A stretch of 64,000 nt of DNA from Planococcus sp. MSAK28401 (GCF_018283455.1 NZ_JAAMTH010000001.1:2089501-2153500); one strand, 5' to 3'; shown: positions 37,480 to 45,105, counted from the first letter of the stretch. The notes: generated by a model not told the origin, from the letters alone. Translations and numbers: made by a program.

Positions 37480-39135
37480 ATGGCATTTGATGGATTATTT
37501 ACGAAAGCGATGACGAGCGAATTGCAACAGCTCATCACTGGAAGGATTTCAAAAGTTCATCAGCCTAATCAGCTCGAACTGCTCCTGCATATACGCGCAC
37601 AAGGCAAGAACCATAAATTGCTCATCTCGATCCACCCGTCCTATTCACGGATTCATTTGACCAACACGGCAAACGTCAACCCGTCAGAACCACCGATGTT
37701 CTGCATGCTGCTCCGCAAGCATATTGAAGGCGGCGTCATCACGGGTGTCGAGCAGCACGGCTCCGACCGGCTGATCATCCTGCGCATCCGCGCCCGCAAC
37801 GAAATCGGCGATGAAATCGACCGCGAGCTTCATGTCGAAATGATGGGCCGGCATTCGAATATCATTTTAGTCGACGCCGAGCGCGACATGATTCTCGACA
37901 GCCTCAAGCATTTGCCGCCGAGCGTCAACTCCTACCGGACGATTTTGCCGGGCCAGGATTATATTTTTCCGCCTTCCCAAGACAAACAGGACCCATTTGC
38001 GGCGGATGCTGACTTCAGCGGGCTCACCGACAAGGAAATCGTTTCAAGCTTTGCTGGCTTTTCCCCACTGACGGCGAAAGAGCTGAACTATCGGCTAGAA
38101 CAGGACCCGGAAAGCGCAGCTGCCTTTTTGCAGGATTTCAATGCTCCGGAACCGGCCGGCTATTACGTCGAACAGCAAGGAAAAAGCTATTTTTCTGCGA
38201 CTGAATTGACGCATCTCGGACAAGACAATATGCGTTTTGACAATTTGTCTGAACTGCTCGACCGGATTTATTATGCGAAAGCCGAGCGCGATCGCGTTAA
38301 GCAACAGGCAGGTGATTTGGAGCGCTGGCTGCAGAACGAAATCGCCAAACTGAAATTGAAGCTGAAAAAATTGCAAAAAGAGCAGGATCAGGCGCAAAAA
38401 CGTGATCAATTGCAATTGAACGGCGAATTGATCATGGCCAATCTGCACACCATTAAAAAGGGAATGAAACAAGCGGAAGTCGTCAATTATTATAATGAAG
38501 AAACTGTGACGATCACACTCGACCCACGCAAGACACCGATCGAGAATTCCCAGAAATACTATTCACGATACCAAAAAGCCAAAACGGCTGTCGTCAAAAC
38601 GCATGAGCAAATCGAAAAGACCGAAGAAGACATCCGCTATTTCGAATTGCTCATGCAACAAGTGCAGCAGGCCGGGCTCTCCGATATCGAAGAGATCCGT
38701 GAAGAATTGGCGGAGCAAGGCTATATGAAAGCACAGAAATCGAAGAAAAAGAAAAAGCCGCAAAAACCGAATGTCGAGCATTATGTATCGAGCACCGGCA
38801 TTCCGATTTCAGTCGGCAAAAACAATAAGCAAAACGATTATGTGACCTTCAAGGTCGCATCGAAATCCGATACCTGGCTGCACACGAAAGACATCCCGGG
38901 GTCGCATGTCATCATCCATTCCCAAGAACCGGATGAAGACACCATTCTAGAAGCTGCCAGCATCGCCGCTTATTTCAGCAAAGCACGCGAATCGGCATCC
39001 GTCCCGGTCGATTACACTGAAGTCCGCCAAGTGAAAAAACCGAGCGGCGCCAAACCTGGATTCGTAATTTATTTCGAACAGAAAACCGTCTACGTCACGC
39101 CGGATGAAGACCTGGTGTTGAAATTGAAAAAATAA
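37480..39135 (+). CDS. rqcH: Ribosome rescue factor RqcH
   Basis: RqcH (YloA, Rqc2/NEMF homologue) binds split 50S subunits carrying stalled chains and adds C-terminal alanine tails for degradation. ATG 37480 (551 residues, MAFDGLFTKAMTSELQQLI) has AGAGGG seven bases upstream. The NFACT-N domain is about 1-200, with the DR pair (Asp96-Arg97 in GSDRLI) needed for tRNA-dependent tailing in B. subtilis. A helix-hairpin-helix segment, a long coiled coil (about 275-430) and an NFACT-R domain (about 440-551) follow. Older annotation calls it fibronectin-binding protein. It is transcribed alone. Confidence 0.97.
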   Translation: MAFDGLFTKAMTSELQQLITGRISKVHQPNQLELLLHIRAQGKNHKLLISIHPSYSRIHLTNTANVNPSEPPMFCMLLRKHIEGGVITGVEQHGSDRLIILRIRARNEIGDEIDRELHVEMMGRHSNIILVDAERDMILDSLKHLPPSVNSYRTILPGQDYIFPPSQDKQDPFAADADFSGLTDKEIVSSFAGFSPLTAKELNYRLEQDPESAAAFLQDFNAPEPAGYYVEQQGKSYFSATELTHLGQDNMRFDNLSELLDRIYYAKAERDRVKQQAGDLERWLQNEIAKLKLKLKKLQKEQDQAQKRDQLQLNGELIMANLHTIKKGMKQAEVVNYYNEETVTITLDPRKTPIENSQKYYSRYQKAKTAVVKTHEQIEKTEEDIRYFELLMQQVQQAGLSDIEEIREELAEQGYMKAQKSKKKKKPQKPNVEHYVSSTGIPISVGKNNKQNDYVTFKVASKSDTWLHTKDIPGSHVIIHSQEPDEDTILEAASIAAYFSKARESASVPVDYTEVRQVKKPSGAKPGFVIYFEQKTVYVTPDEDLVLKLKK

Positions 39136-39146
39136 GTTTGGACATG

Positions 39147-39176
39147 CCCGTACTGGTTTTTGCAGTGCGGGTTTTT
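39147..39176 (+). terminator. Terminator after rqcH
   Basis: The stem CCCGTACTG / CAGTGCGGG (39147-39155 with 39163-39171, one G-T pair) is followed by five Ts on the plus strand. Confidence 0.9.
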
Positions 39177-39234
39177 GCTTACCATAAATTAAGTTTACAT
39201 AATAATATTATAAAATAAATAGTACGACAAAGCA

Positions 39235-39263
39235 TTGCTCCGAGCTATAGTTAATGCTATCTT
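39235..39263 (+). promoter_or_regulatory. Promoter of the amino-acid ABC genes
   Basis: On the plus strand TTGCTC (39235-39240) and TATCTT (39258-39263) are 17 bases apart, with TGC directly before the -10 (extended). It is about 30 bases upstream of the TTG start. Confidence 0.6.
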
Positions 39264-39294
39264 TTTATAGGACATCAATTAAGGGGGCCTATCA

Positions 39295-40143
39295 TTGAAT
39301 ATCATGACGAAACGAACATACATAACTGCCGCCCTGTTCAGCACGGCAGCAATTGCATTATCAGCTTGCGGAAATGACGCTGCTGAAACCGAACAGCCGT
39401 CGGAATGGGACCGCATCCAGGAGGAAGGCGTCTTAACTGTCGGTACATCCGGCACGCTGTTGGCGACTTCATTCCGCGACGAAGAAAGCGGCGAATTGAC
39501 GGGCTTTGAAGTAGAAGTCGTACGGGAACTCGGCAAACGCCTGGATCTTGACATCGAATTCCGCGAACTCGGATTCGACGAAATGCTGACAAGCGTCAGC
39601 ACAGGACAGCTCGATATGGCAGCGAACGATATCGAAGTGACGGAAGAAATGACCGATCAATTCCTGTTTTCTACACCGATCAAATATTCCTACGGCACCG
39701 CCGTCGTGCGTAAAGACGACCTGTCCGGAATCGAATCCCTCGAAGACTTGGAAGGCAAAAAAGCAGCCGGCGTCTCAACATCCGTCTATATGCAGATCGC
39801 CCGCGATTATGGGGCGGAAGAAGTGACGTATGACAATGCGACGAATGAAATCTATTTGCGTGATGTGTCTATCGGACGGACCGATGTTATTTTGAATGAT
39901 TATTATTTGTCGAAATTCGGCGTGGCCGCTTTTCCGGAATTGAACATCACCATCCATCCGGATATCAAATACCTACCATCTGAAGTCGGCCTGGTCGTTA
40001 ATGAAGATAATGAAGAACTTCTCGAACAAGTCAATACCACACTTGAGGAAATGCTTTCCAACGGCACCATCAGTGATATCTCAGCCGAATTCTTCGACGG
40101 GGCGGACGTTTCCGTCGAACCGGATGTCGAAGAGGCAAATTAA
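39295..40143 (+). CDS. Amino-acid ABC transporter substrate-binding lipoprotein
   Basis: This is a family 3 extracellular solute-binding protein, probably for a polar amino acid or cystine-like ligand; the exact substrate cannot be read from the sequence. I use TTG 39295 (282 residues), since AAGGGGG is seven bases upstream, whereas ATG 39304 would be too far from it. A lipoprotein signal peptide ends with lipobox LSAC (Cys25), so the mature protein is membrane-anchored. The mature part shows GVLTVGTSGT, GFEVEVVRELGKRLDLDIEF and DMAANDIEVTEEM, typical of the fold. A very acidic C-terminal tail follows. Confidence 0.92.
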   Translation: MNIMTKRTYITAALFSTAAIALSACGNDAAETEQPSEWDRIQEEGVLTVGTSGTLLATSFRDEESGELTGFEVEVVRELGKRLDLDIEFRELGFDEMLTSVSTGQLDMAANDIEVTEEMTDQFLFSTPIKYSYGTAVVRKDDLSGIESLEDLEGKKAAGVSTSVYMQIARDYGAEEVTYDNATNEIYLRDVSIGRTDVILNDYYLSKFGVAAFPELNITIHPDIKYLPSEVGLVVNEDNEELLEQVNTTLEEMLSNGTISDISAEFFDGADVSVEPDVEEAN

Positions 40144-40158
40144 AGGAGGGCCATCTGT

Positions 40159-40836
40159 ATGAACGATATCGAATGGGGGCTGTTGTTCGATCCCGAACTT
40201 GCCATCAATTCCTTGCCCTATGTGCTTGAAGGCATTTGGTTGACGCTGTTGATTTCGATGGGCAGCATGCTCGGCGGACTGGTCATCGGCTTTTTCATGG
40301 CGCTCGCCAGGACGTCAAAACAGCCGCTGCTCCATCTGCCGGCGCGCCTTTATATATCATTCATGCGCGGTGTGCCGATTCTCGTCATCTTGTTTTTGCT
40401 GTATTTCGCACTTCCTGTCATCGGCCTCGAATTCACCGCCTTGCAAGCAGCGCTCATCGGCTTTACGATCAATAGCGCCGCCTATATCGCGGAAGTGTTC
40501 CGGTCAGCTCTTGCGTCTGTCGACAAAGGCCAATGGGAATCGTCCACCGCACTTGGCCTTAGCTATTGGCAGACGATGCGCCGGATCATCTTGCCGCAAT
40601 CGGTGCGCATTGCGGTGCCACCCTTATCGAATGTCTATTTGGACCTGATCAAGGCATCATCGCTCGCGGCCATGATCACGGTCCCGGAGATTTTCCAAAA
40701 AGCGCGCATTGTCGGCGCACGTGAATACGACCTGTTGACATTGCTCATCCTGGTCGCGCTCATCTACTGGGCCATCTGCACAGTCATGACCGTGCTTCAG
40801 AACTACCTGGAAAAACGCTATGCTGAATACTTATAA
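40159..40836 (+). CDS. Amino-acid ABC transporter permease
   Basis: This is a HisM/GlnP-type membrane permease (225 residues) that pairs with the binding protein encoded 15 bases upstream. Several hydrophobic helices are visible: about 20-45, 60-80, 85-110 and 185-215. The cytoplasmic EAA loop, which contacts the ATPase, is in ESSTALGLSYWQTMRRIILP (about 130-149). SFMRGVPILVILFLLYF is the common second helix of the family. No ATP-binding subunit follows: a terminator begins five bases after the stop. Confidence 0.94.
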   Translation: MNDIEWGLLFDPELAINSLPYVLEGIWLTLLISMGSMLGGLVIGFFMALARTSKQPLLHLPARLYISFMRGVPILVILFLLYFALPVIGLEFTALQAALIGFTINSAAYIAEVFRSALASVDKGQWESSTALGLSYWQTMRRIILPQSVRIAVPPLSNVYLDLIKASSLAAMITVPEIFQKARIVGAREYDLLTLLILVALIYWAICTVMTVLQNYLEKRYAEYL

Positions 40837-40840
40837 AACT

Positions 40841-40874
40841 AAAACCGCACCGGAATTTTATTCGGTGCGGTTTT
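40841..40874 (+). terminator. Terminator after the ABC permease
   Basis: A perfect 12-bp stem (AAAACCGCACCG, 40841-40852 with 40863-40874) ends in TTTT. It lies five bases after the permease stop. Confidence 0.9.
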
Positions 40875-40875
40875 C

Positions 40876-41110
40876 AGAGTGTTGAAGAAGTCTATTAATC
40901 CGCTATAAATGAAAAAGGAAAGCACCATTTCTACATTCAAAAATCAATGTGCTATCTGAGTATTTGGAGAAGCGTTCGTTCGACTCCTGTGGGACTAGCG
41001 GGTTTGAGAGACCCCGCAGGAACGTAGTGACGAGGAGGCTCGATTCCCGCCCCACGGAAAGCGAGCGATAAGCTTCGGAAAATACGGTTTCCTGAGTTTC
41101 TCGACAGCCT
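40876..41110. repeat. MITE-like repeat with GC-rich palindromic core
   Basis: This 235-base non-coding stretch starts directly after the permease terminator and stops directly before the IS. Its ends form a loose inverted repeat (AGAGTGTTGAAGAAGTC against AGGCTGTCGAGAAACTC, about 11 of 17-18 matching). The core at about 40976-41068 is GC-rich and self-complementary in parts (ACTCCTGTGGGACTAGCG...CCCCACGGAAAGCGAGC). I recall similar dispersed repeats in Bacillales genomes, but cannot search here. No plausible gene is present. Confidence 0.5.
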
Positions 41111-41111
41111 A

Positions 41112-41126
41112 AAAGGGGCTGTCCCA
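41112..41126 (+). repeat. Left terminal inverted repeat of the IS
   Basis: AAAGGGGCTGTCCCA is identical, inverted, to 43167-43181. A related imperfect copy (TAGGGGCAGTCCA) lies inside the element at about 41149-41161 in direct orientation. Confidence 0.85.
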
Positions 41127-41181
41127 AAAGGTCATGAAAAGTGACTTTTAGGGGCAGTCCATTTTCGTCTTCTAAAGAAAA

Positions 41182-41308
41182 GGCTGATGTCCATTTCGAC
41201 GGACGCTTTCCGCGGGCACGGCCTTAGCCTCTTCCCTCGCTTCGCTCAGTCCAGGGTCTTCGGCTCGCGCTGTTCCCGCTGGAGTCGCCGTCTCCATTCC
41301 CATCAGCC
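41182..41308. repeat. GC-rich palindromic repeat inside the IS
   Basis: An 8-bp inverted repeat (GGCTGATG at 41182-41189, CATCAGCC at 41301-41308) encloses a GC-rich unit (about 41200-41293). Read in reverse complement, the unit resembles the core of the repeat at 40976-41068: both share CGACTCC near one end and GCGGAAAGCG or ACGGAAAGCG near the other. The two copies are therefore related and in opposite orientation. Confidence 0.55.
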
Positions 41309-41334
41309 GGTTTAAAAAGAAAAAAGGATACAAA

Positions 41335-41397
41335 AAAAATCGTCCATTTCTGTAAAATGGGAGTTACCACACCACCATTAGAGAAAGGACGATTTTT
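41335..41397 (+). promoter_or_regulatory. Hairpin masking the transposase ribosome-binding site
   Basis: AAAAATCGTCC (41335-41345) pairs perfectly with GGACGATTTTT (41387-41397), and the helix extends by about five pairs past one bulge. The 3' arm contains the AAAGGACG ribosome-binding site and ends at the base before the ATG. A transcript entering from outside the element would have this site hidden, a known way IS elements limit transposase expression. Confidence 0.7.
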
Positions 41398-43224
41398 ATG
41401 TGCAATCCGAAGATTACTTCCTCAAATTATAACACTGAACAAGCCGCATTTCCACTCGCTCTGGGAGAAGGAACTGGCGTTCCGCTATCCAAAAAAGCGA
41501 GTCCTACGTTCATTCCCTATAACAACCAACAAGGCTTTGCCATCTTTGATATACAAGATCTTGTGCCAGCCAACCATGTCGCCCGGGTCATCGACGAAAT
41601 GGTGGAATTGATTGATGATGAGCTGTTTTTCGCGCACTATAAAGGCGGCGGAAGAAGCTCTTTCCATCCAAAGATGATGACCAAAGTTATCCTTTACGCT
41701 TATTCGAAGAAAATCTATTCTTCTCGAGGTATTGAAGAAACACTTACTGAACACATTCCGTCCATGTGGCTCGCAGCTGGCCAACAACCAGATCACCGAA
41801 CGATTAACCGGTTCCGTTCGGACCACTTAAAAGCGATGATGGACTCCCTTTTTGAACAGATGATTCACCAGCTGATCGAACAGAACTACATCACTATGGA
41901 GCATTATTTTTTGGATGGCACCAAAATTGAAGCTGATGCCAATAAGTATTCATTCGTCTGGAAAAAAGCGACACAGAATTTCGAAGGCAAGTTGAAGGTA
42001 AAGATTGCCGAAACGATTCAGCATATCCATGAACTGGCCGCAGCTGAAGCGATTCCACTCAACGAACAGGTAGAAGAAGCAACGCCTGAACAGCTGGAAG
42101 AAATGGCGGAAGCCATGGAAGAACAGATTGACGCATTCACGGAAGCCCTTGATCTGGAAGACGATACCGAAAAACGAAAGCAACTCCGGTCCAAGCGCAG
42201 TGAGTGGAAAAAGCCGGTCAAAGCGATTCGCGAAGATTTCCTTCCGCGTCTGGAGAAATATAGTCAGTACCACGAGATCTTCGGTGATCGAAACAGCTTT
42301 TCGAAAACAGACCCGGATGCGACCTTTATGCGAATGAAAGATGATCACATGAAAAATGGTCAATTGAAAGCAGCTTATAATGTACAAATGGCCACAGAAA
42401 ATCAGTTCATTCTTTATTATTCGATACATCAGCGACCAACGGACACGCGCTGTTTTCTTCCGCATCTGGAGAAACTAGCGGCTTCCAGCCTGCCCATGCC
42501 GAAGACGGTCATTGCCGATGCAGGCTATGGCAGTGAAGAGAATTACCTGTATGCGTTGGGCGATGAAAAAGAGCCGCATTTCGACTTTCTCATTCCATAT
42601 GGAATGTATCTGAAGGAAAAATCAGCGAGTTACAAGAAGAATATCAAACACGCGAAAAATTGGACATACCTAGAGGAGGAAGATTGTTTCATCTGTCCGA
42701 ATGGTCGGCGTGTCGCATTTAAAAAATACCTGAATAAAAAGAATGCCTCCGGTTACGAACAAAACTTAAAAATCTATGAATGCGAAGACTGTTCGGATTG
42801 TCCGTTAAAAGCCCTCTGCACGAAAGCAAAAGGCAACCGACAAGTCCAATGGAATCCCATTTATGAAGAAATGAAAGCGAAGGCCAAAGCAGCTCTTGAA
42901 GATGAAACGAAGACACAAATCTACGCCCAACGCAAAATTGACGTAGAAAGTGTGTTCGGTCATATCAAGGGCAATCGGTCGTTCCGCCGATTTCTCCTCC
43001 GGGGCTTAGAGAAAGTGCATACAGAGTTCGGGATTGTGGCATTGGCCCACAACCTCCTGAAAGTAGCCGGCATGCGCCGGCTACTTTCAGTGACCTCACC
43101 AATAAATGAAAAACAGACGGAGAAAAAGAAATTCTTTTTCTCCGTCTGCTTTATTTTAGGGGCTTATGGGACAGCCCCTTTATTATTCAAAGGCCTCGTC
43201 TTCCATATACATGACTTCCCATAA
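41398..43224 (+). CDS. IS1182-family DDE transposase
   Basis: This is the transposase of the surrounding IS. The 608-residue frame has an N-terminal DUF772-type domain (GRSSFHPKMMTKVILYAYSK, about 85-105). The DDE triad is likely in LDGTKIEAD (first Asp about 172), IADAGYGSEENY (second Asp about 374) and KIDVESVFGHIKG (Glu about 516). A cysteine cluster CEDCSDCPLKALC lies between the last two. The frame has no stop inside the IS: it runs through two hairpins and the right inverted repeat and ends 43 bases into the flank, antisense to the VOC gene. The last roughly 40 residues are thus probably not ancestral, and the original stop may have been lost. Confidence 0.9.
   Translation: MCNPKITSSNYNTEQAAFPLALGEGTGVPLSKKASPTFIPYNNQQGFAIFDIQDLVPANHVARVIDEMVELIDDELFFAHYKGGGRSSFHPKMMTKVILYAYSKKIYSSRGIEETLTEHIPSMWLAAGQQPDHRTINRFRSDHLKAMMDSLFEQMIHQLIEQNYITMEHYFLDGTKIEADANKYSFVWKKATQNFEGKLKVKIAETIQHIHELAAAEAIPLNEQVEEATPEQLEEMAEAMEEQIDAFTEALDLEDDTEKRKQLRSKRSEWKKPVKAIREDFLPRLEKYSQYHEIFGDRNSFSKTDPDATFMRMKDDHMKNGQLKAAYNVQMATENQFILYYSIHQRPTDTRCFLPHLEKLAASSLPMPKTVIADAGYGSEENYLYALGDEKEPHFDFLIPYGMYLKEKSASYKKNIKHAKNWTYLEEEDCFICPNGRRVAFKKYLNKKNASGYEQNLKIYECEDCSDCPLKALCTKAKGNRQVQWNPIYEEMKAKAKAALEDETKTQIYAQRKIDVESVFGHIKGNRSFRRFLLRGLEKVHTEFGIVALAHNLLKVAGMRRLLSVTSPINEKQTEKKKFFFSVCFILGAYGTAPLLFKGLVFHIHDFP
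43057..43090 (+). repeat. Perfect hairpin near the transposase 3' end
   Basis: CTGAAAGTAGCCGG (43057-43070) pairs fully with CCGGCTACTTTCAG (43077-43090) around a 6-base loop. It lies inside the current reading frame, just after the family-typical AHNLLKVAG sequence. Confidence 0.8.
43114..43148 (+). terminator. Terminator-like hairpin in the IS
   Basis: A 17-bp perfect inverted repeat (CAGACGGAGAAAAAGAA and its complement, 43114-43130 with 43132-43148) is followed by CTTTATTTTA. It looks like the transposase terminator although the open frame reads through it. Confidence 0.7.
43167..43181 (-). repeat. Right terminal inverted repeat of the IS
   Basis: TGGGACAGCCCCTTT is the exact reverse complement of the left end. 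Just inside it, AGGGGCT and AGCCCCT can also form a short hairpin. Confidence 0.85.
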
Positions 43225-43593
43225 ATGTCCGTCCGGGTCGTGAAAACTCCAGGAATACATAAACTTATTGTCCATCGGCTCGTTCGCGGAACTGCCACCG
43301 GCTGCCATCGCTTTTTCCACCCATTCATCAACGGCCTCCCGGCTAGACGCCGATAGAGCAATGATCGCCTCTGCGCTGTTGGAGGTATCGGCAATGTCTT
43401 TATGGGTGAAGCTTTTGAAGAAGTCTTCTACCAGCAGCATGGCGTACATATTTTGGCCGATGATCATGCAAGTGGCGTTATTATCCGTCATCCGCTCATC
43501 GAAATCAAAGCCCATTTCGCCAAAAAACTTCATCGATCTTTCCAAATCCTTAACCGGCAAATTAACGAAAATCTGGTTCGCTTGAATGGCCAT
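43183..43593 (-). CDS. VOC (glyoxalase-fold) family protein
   Basis: This is a 136-residue vicinal-oxygen-chelate protein of the COG3607 type, often labelled lactoylglutathione lyase-like; its substrate is unknown. It has two beta-alpha-beta modules: NQIFVNLPVKDLERSMKFF at the start, and FHDPDGHLWEVMYM near the end, where the Glu is a usual metal ligand. The stop codon is two bases from the IS right end, so the IS inserted just behind the gene without breaking it. It probably lost its original downstream sequence. It lies 68 bases after dsdA. Confidence 0.88.
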   Translation of the reverse strand: MAIQANQIFVNLPVKDLERSMKFFGEMGFDFDERMTDNNATCMIIGQNMYAMLLVEDFFKSFTHKDIADTSNSAEAIIALSASSREAVDEWVEKAMAAGGSSANEPMDNKFMYSWSFHDPDGHLWEVMYMEDEAFE

Positions 43594-43661
43594 GTTTCCG
43601 CTTCCCTTCTTTTTCGTTTATCGTTCACTCTTCTATTCGTGGAATGAACTGAAAATCCTCC

Positions 43662-44996
43662 CTATCGTTTCAGTTTCTTTACCCCTCTTGCATAAAATCC
43701 GGCCATCTCTTCCTCGGGCACGAGTGCCCCTCCTGTCAGCCAGACGATATGTGTCGCTTTTTCCACATCAATGTCATGTTCTTCAGCGTAGTTTGTCGCT
43801 GCCATCATAAATGGCCCGGCAAATCCGGCTGCTGCGGAAGGTTCGATTTTGATTTCTTCACTATCTTTCAGCATGGCGAGCAGCGGAAACAACTCTTCGT
43901 CTTCGAACGTCGCAATGCCCGATATCAATTGTTCAGAACTTGCGGACGCGAAGCTTGATGCCCTGCCGACTGCGAGCCCGTCCGCCTCCGTCCTATTGTC
44001 GATGCCGATGTCCTGGACGCAGATGCCGCTCTTCAAGCCTGTCATGAGACCGAGCAAGACGGCAGGTGAATGCGTCGGTTCGATGAACACCGGATGGACG
44101 TGATCGCCGAACAGGTGTCGTAGCCCGAATGCGATGCCCCCTGGCGCCCCGCCGACACCGCATGGCAAGTAGACGAATAGCGGATGCTCTTTATCTACCG
44201 GAACTTTCTTTTGTTCCAATTGCTGTTTCAAACGAAGTGCCGCCACGCTATAGCCGAGAAACAATTCGCGGGATTTCTCGTCATCGACAAAATAGCCGTT
44301 CGGCAGATGGAGCGTCTCTTCGCGCCCTGCCGTGACCGCTTCACTGAAGTCGCCGCTGAATTCGACGACGCGAACTCCCTTTTTCCGCAGCAGCTCTTTT
44401 TTCCACCCTTTGGCATCCGCTGACATATAGACGGAGACCTTGAAACCGAGTTCAGCGCTGATGATGCCGATGCTCAAGCCTAAATTCCCGGTCGAGCCGA
44501 CGCCGATGGAATGGAGTCCGAAGAACTTTTTAGCTTCGTCCGTTGCAAACCATTCATAGGAATCCTCACGCGTGATAAGCCCTTCTTCCAGCGCCAGGTT
44601 CTCTGCATAGCGCAGCACTTCAAAAAATCCGCCGCGCGCCTTCACCGATCCTGCAACAGGCAGTTCATTGTCGCATTTAACGAATAACTTCCCTGGCAGC
44701 TGCTCGCCGTAATACACTTCCAGTTGACGTCGCATGTGGCTAACTTCCCGCAATTCCGATTCGATGATTCCTCCCGTTTCAACCGTCTCGGGGAACACTT
44801 TCATCAAATACGGGGCGAAGCGCAGCCATAAGCGTTCTGCCTCCTGCAAATCATGCATTGTCACTGGCAAGCCCTGTACCTGATCCATTTCCCTGCGCTT
44901 TGGGTTCAGCCAGACGACCGGCTTCAAGTCGAGTAAATCCCCCATCAGCGGATGTTCATCCGTCCATTTGTGGATTTCATGTTTGGTAAGTCCCAT
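43662..44996 (-). CDS. dsdA: D-serine dehydratase
   Basis: DsdA is a PLP enzyme that deaminates D-serine to pyruvate and ammonia, detoxifying it or using it as a carbon source. The 444 residues fit the family. The PLP-binding Lys is in AGSVKARGGFFEVL (about 120-133). The phosphate-binding loop is GVGSTGNLGLSIG, and PCGVGGAPGGIAFGL is another conserved glycine-rich segment. A GGAGGCGG site precedes the ATG. No dsdC-like regulator or dsdX transporter is adjacent. It lies between the pyr operon terminator and the VOC gene. Confidence 0.95.
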   Translation of the reverse strand: MGLTKHEIHKWTDEHPLMGDLLDLKPVVWLNPKRREMDQVQGLPVTMHDLQEAERLWLRFAPYLMKVFPETVETGGIIESELREVSHMRRQLEVYYGEQLPGKLFVKCDNELPVAGSVKARGGFFEVLRYAENLALEEGLITREDSYEWFATDEAKKFFGLHSIGVGSTGNLGLSIGIISAELGFKVSVYMSADAKGWKKELLRKKGVRVVEFSGDFSEAVTAGREETLHLPNGYFVDDEKSRELFLGYSVAALRLKQQLEQKKVPVDKEHPLFVYLPCGVGGAPGGIAFGLRHLFGDHVHPVFIEPTHSPAVLLGLMTGLKSGICVQDIGIDNRTEADGLAVGRASSFASASSEQLISGIATFEDEELFPLLAMLKDSEEIKIEPSAAAGFAGPFMMAATNYAEEHDIDVEKATHIVWLTGGALVPEEEMAGFYARGVKKLKR

Positions 44997-45064
44997 GTCT
45001 ACCGCCTCCTTATCGTTAGTTGTACCATACCCCTTTTTGCTTTCTTTATTTAACTAAAAAACGG

Positions 45065-45104
45065 AAAAAAACCTTCGCCCATCCTGTCGATGTGCGAAGG
45101 TTTT
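45065..45104 (-). terminator. Terminator of the pyr operon
   Basis: A stem (AAAACCTTCGC, 45068-45078 with 45094-45104, further pairing CATC/GATG inside) is followed on the minus strand by a run of Ts. It begins two bases after the pyrE stop. Confidence 0.9.
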
Positions 45105-45105
45105 C

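Larger units (their letters stand above)
41112..43181 (+). mobile_element. IS1182-family insertion sequence
   Basis: The element is about 2070 bases long and bounded by a perfect 15-bp inverted repeat, AAAGGGGCTGTCCCA at 41112-41126 and its reverse complement at 43167-43181. It holds one DDE transposase gene. About 270 bases of non-coding DNA lie between the left end and the gene; they contain a palindromic repeat and a start-masking hairpin. No convincing target-site duplication is visible (left flank CAGCCTA, right flank ATTATTC). The right end abuts the stop codon of the VOC gene, and the left end abuts the MITE-like repeat. Confidence 0.88.

Noticed and set aside
40976..41308. Possible CRISPR array in the repeat-rich region before the transposase
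   Set aside because: There are only two related units, they are inverted rather than tandem, there are no regular spacers, and no cas genes are present.
41101..43190. Target-site duplication around the IS
   Set aside because: The bases flanking the two inverted repeats (CAGCCTA and ATTATTC) do not match as a direct repeat of useful length.
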